DNA of 64,000 nucleotides, taken from positions 248,001 through 312,000 of the forward strand of contig NZ_JAMKOJ010000001.1 in NCBI RefSeq assembly GCF_023700755.1, written 5' to 3'. Shown here piece after piece: positions 62,539 to 64,000 of this stretch (the first letter of the stretch is position 1; every line of letters begins with the position of its first letter). The stretch is from Allorhizobium sonneratiae. Its GTDB lineage: Bacteria; Pseudomonadota; Alphaproteobacteria; Rhizobiales; Rhizobiaceae. Under the pieces are notes generated by a model. The model searched no databases and had not been told where the DNA came from. It saw only the letters and a program-made list of their open reading frames with translations. A program made the translations under genes and the position numbers.

Positions 62539-63492
62539 ATGGCGCGCAAGGCAGGGTTCAATTCACGGCTGGATGACGCCGCCCGTGCGGGCTGGCTCTA
62601 CTATGTCGCGGGCCGCACCCAGGATGACATTGCCGCCGCCATGAATATTTCCCGCCAGAGCGCCCAGCGGCTGGTGTCGCTGGCCGTGTCGGAAAAACTG
62701 GTCAAGGTCAGGATCGATCACCCGATTGCCGTCTGTCTGGAACTGGCCGAGGCGGTGAAGGAAAAATACGGTCTGAAACAGGTGGAGATCGTGCCGACCG
62801 ATCCCGGCTCGGAAGCCGCCACCACCGGCATTGCCGAGGCGGGTGCCGAGGAGCTGGAGCGCTGGCTGAAACGGCCTGAGCCGCTGACGCTGGCCATGGG
62901 CACGGGCCGCACGCTGCGCGCCGTCATCGACCAGTTGCCGCCGATGGAGTGTCCGCAGCACAAGATCGTCTCGCTCACCGGCAATATCAGCCCGGATGGG
63001 TCGGCGGCCTATTTCAACGTCATCTTTTCCATGGCCGATGCGGTGAAAGCACCGCATTTTCCCATGCCGCTGCCGGTCATCGTCTCGTCGCGGCAGGAGC
63101 GCGATCTTCTGCATCGCCAACCGCTTGTTGCCCCGACCATCGCCCTTGGCCGTACTGCCGACGCCGCCTTTGTCGGCATTGGCGAAATGACCATGGCGGG
63201 GCCGCTGGTGGAGGACGGCTTTCTCAGCAATGGCGAAATGCAGGCCCTGCTCGATGCTGGTGCCACCGGCGAAATCTGCGGCTGGATTTTCGATGGGCAC
63301 GGAAAGCTTCTCGACAATCCGGTCAATGAGCGCGTCGCCAGCCTGACCATTCCAGACCGCAGCACCGCCACTGTCATCGGCATGGCGCGTGGCAAGCGCA
63401 AACACGCCGCCATTCGCGCCGCCATCCTTGGCGGCCATATCAACGGTCTGATCACCGACGAACAAGCGGCCCATTTTCTTCTCACAGAATAA
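62539..63492 (+). CDS. SorC/DeoR-type sugar-binding transcriptional regulator
   Basis: A 317-residue regulator: N-terminal HTH (TQDDIAAAMNISRQSAQRLVSLAV at about 28-51) and a SorC-type sugar-phosphate-binding domain (TLAMGTGRTLRAVIDQLP, GNISPDGSAAYFNVIFSMADAV). It probably controls the adjacent aldolase and the polyol transporter that follows. The start follows CGGAGG. Confidence 0.9.
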   Translation: MARKAGFNSRLDDAARAGWLYYVAGRTQDDIAAAMNISRQSAQRLVSLAVSEKLVKVRIDHPIAVCLELAEAVKEKYGLKQVEIVPTDPGSEAATTGIAEAGAEELERWLKRPEPLTLAMGTGRTLRAVIDQLPPMECPQHKIVSLTGNISPDGSAAYFNVIFSMADAVKAPHFPMPLPVIVSSRQERDLLHRQPLVAPTIALGRTADAAFVGIGEMTMAGPLVEDGFLSNGEMQALLDAGATGEICGWIFDGHGKLLDNPVNERVASLTIPDRSTATVIGMARGKRKHAAIRAAILGGHINGLITDEQAAHFLLTE

Positions 63493-63815
63493 GAACGCCC
63501 GCTCTCCTGCGTCTACCTGCTCTTGCTTGTGTCTGAACCTTCCTTGCCGGATTTCAGACGAGAATGGTTACGTCTTTTTCCATTCATGAATAATATCTTA
63601 AACAGCATCTTTGCGATGCAGCAACGATTCCGGCTTGACAATCTGTGTATGAAAGTGAGTAATTGCCCACGAGCGAGGCGAATGCTCATTGTCGGGGAGT
63701 GATCCCCGGCAAGGAAACAGGTGGCGATGAGGATCGCCACTGACGGTATCTCGAACCGCATTCCGGGCTGGGGGCAGAGAGGCTTCTCCGGGATGACCAA
63801 TCTTCTGGGAGGAAG
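63493..63815. other. Regulatory region before the polyol ABC transporter
   Basis: Holds a promoter (63635-63663) and, after it, two perfect or near-perfect hairpins: TGTCGGGG-AGTGAT-CCCCGGCA (63690-63711) and GTGGCGAT-GAGG-ATCGCCAC (63721-63740). No gene is seen. Confidence 0.6.
63635..63663 (+). promoter_or_regulatory. Candidate sigma-70 promoter of the polyol transporter
   Basis: TTGACA and AGTAAT are spaced by 17 bases, about 150 bases before the start codon. The -35 is perfect and the -10 matches four of six positions. Confidence 0.5.
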
Positions 63816-64000
63816 ATGATGACAATGAAGACCCTGTTGCTGGGCGCCGTTTCGGTGCTGGCGCTTTCCGGTATGGCGTCAGCGGAGACCCTGACCATTG
63901 CCACGGTCAATAATGGCGATATGATCCGTATGCAGAAGCTGACGGATGATTTCACCAAGGCCAATCCCGACATTCAGCTGAAATGGGTGACGCTGGAAGA
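63816..64000 (+). CDS. Sugar/polyol ABC transporter substrate-binding protein (partial)
   Basis: Only the first 61 codons are in the window. After a signal peptide (about 1-25, ending ASA) the mature start ETLTIATVNNGDMIRMQKLT followed by DDFTKANPDIQLKWVTLEE resembles the sorbitol/mannitol-binding protein SmoE of rhizobial polyol transporters. GGAGGAAG precedes the ATG at 63816; ATG codons at 63819 and 63825 are alternatives. The rest runs off the right edge. Confidence 0.8.
   Translation, partial: MMTMKTLLLGAVSVLALSGMASAETLTIATVNNGDMIRMQKLTDDFTKANPDIQLKWVTLE

Overview
The window is a chromosomal segment of an alphaproteobacterium, almost certainly a member of the Rhizobiaceae (Agrobacterium/Allorhizobium/Rhizobium group). 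The evidence is the gene content and order (ybgC-tolQRAB-pal-cpoB-tilS-ftsH-glmM, ruvC-ruvA-ruvB, serC-serA), the GC-rich coding sequence, and many copies of the palindromic intergenic elements usual in rhizobial genomes. No ribosomal RNA, phage, intact insertion sequence or CRISPR array is visible. One tRNA-Met(CAU) gene is present.

Layout. 0.4-3.6 kb: tkt-gap (central carbon metabolism), ended by a strong terminator. 4-7.6 kb: a K+/H+ antiporter, a stress-type flavin-binding protein and yebC. 7.6-20.7 kb: a long minus-strand block of cell-envelope genes (glmM, ftsH, tilS, cpoB, pal, tolB, tolA, tolR, tolQ, ybgC), interrupted between ftsH and glmM by an AT-rich methyltransferase-like gene. 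20.8-23.8 kb: a glyoxalase-I-like gene and a tightly overlapping minus-strand set (metallophosphoesterase, two tandem Nudix hydrolases, DinB-like). 23.9-26.7 kb: ruvC-ruvA-[vapB-vapC]-ruvB, with a toxin-antitoxin pair inserted in the Holliday-junction operon and translationally coupled to ruvB. 26.9-30.7 kb: a luciferase-like monooxygenase, a mosaic of inverted repeats, an outer-membrane barrel protein and a sterol-desaturase-family enzyme. 30.7-33.7 kb: serC-serA behind a structured leader. 33.9-36.7 kb: an iron-siderophore/cobalamin-type ABC importer. 37-39.6 kb: a cyanide-insensitive-type quinol oxidase with a 43-residue DUF2474 subunit gene. 39.7-43.4 kb: a Tim44-like protein, an SLT lipoprotein, a BcsN-like exported protein and FhuF. 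43.5-47.2 kb: an Aae-like efflux operon with its MarR regulator. 47.5-52.5 kb: an AraC regulator divergent from a DUF2000 gene, tRNA-Met, mnmA, an RhlE-type helicase and a small exported protein. 52.9-55.1 kb: a NIT-domain chemoreceptor. 55.5-64 kb: a sugar/polyol catabolic region (FGGY kinase, RidA, aldehyde dehydrogenase, GntP permease, HpcH/HpaI aldolase, SorC regulator, start of a polyol ABC transporter), with ung embedded in it.

The most unusual material is non-coding. Two elements of about 270 bp (28146-28413 and 55102-55375) have different sequences but the same architecture: an outer inverted repeat of 33-35 bp enclosing two further hairpin arms. A collapsed copy of the first lies at 52657-52705. 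These and several smaller palindromic families start and end in TA, often as TAGAGC/GCTCTA, and some copies differ by paired compensatory substitutions. One such repeat supplies the last 17 codons of the chemoreceptor. Coordinates and translations were read directly. Family assignments come from motif recognition without database searches.
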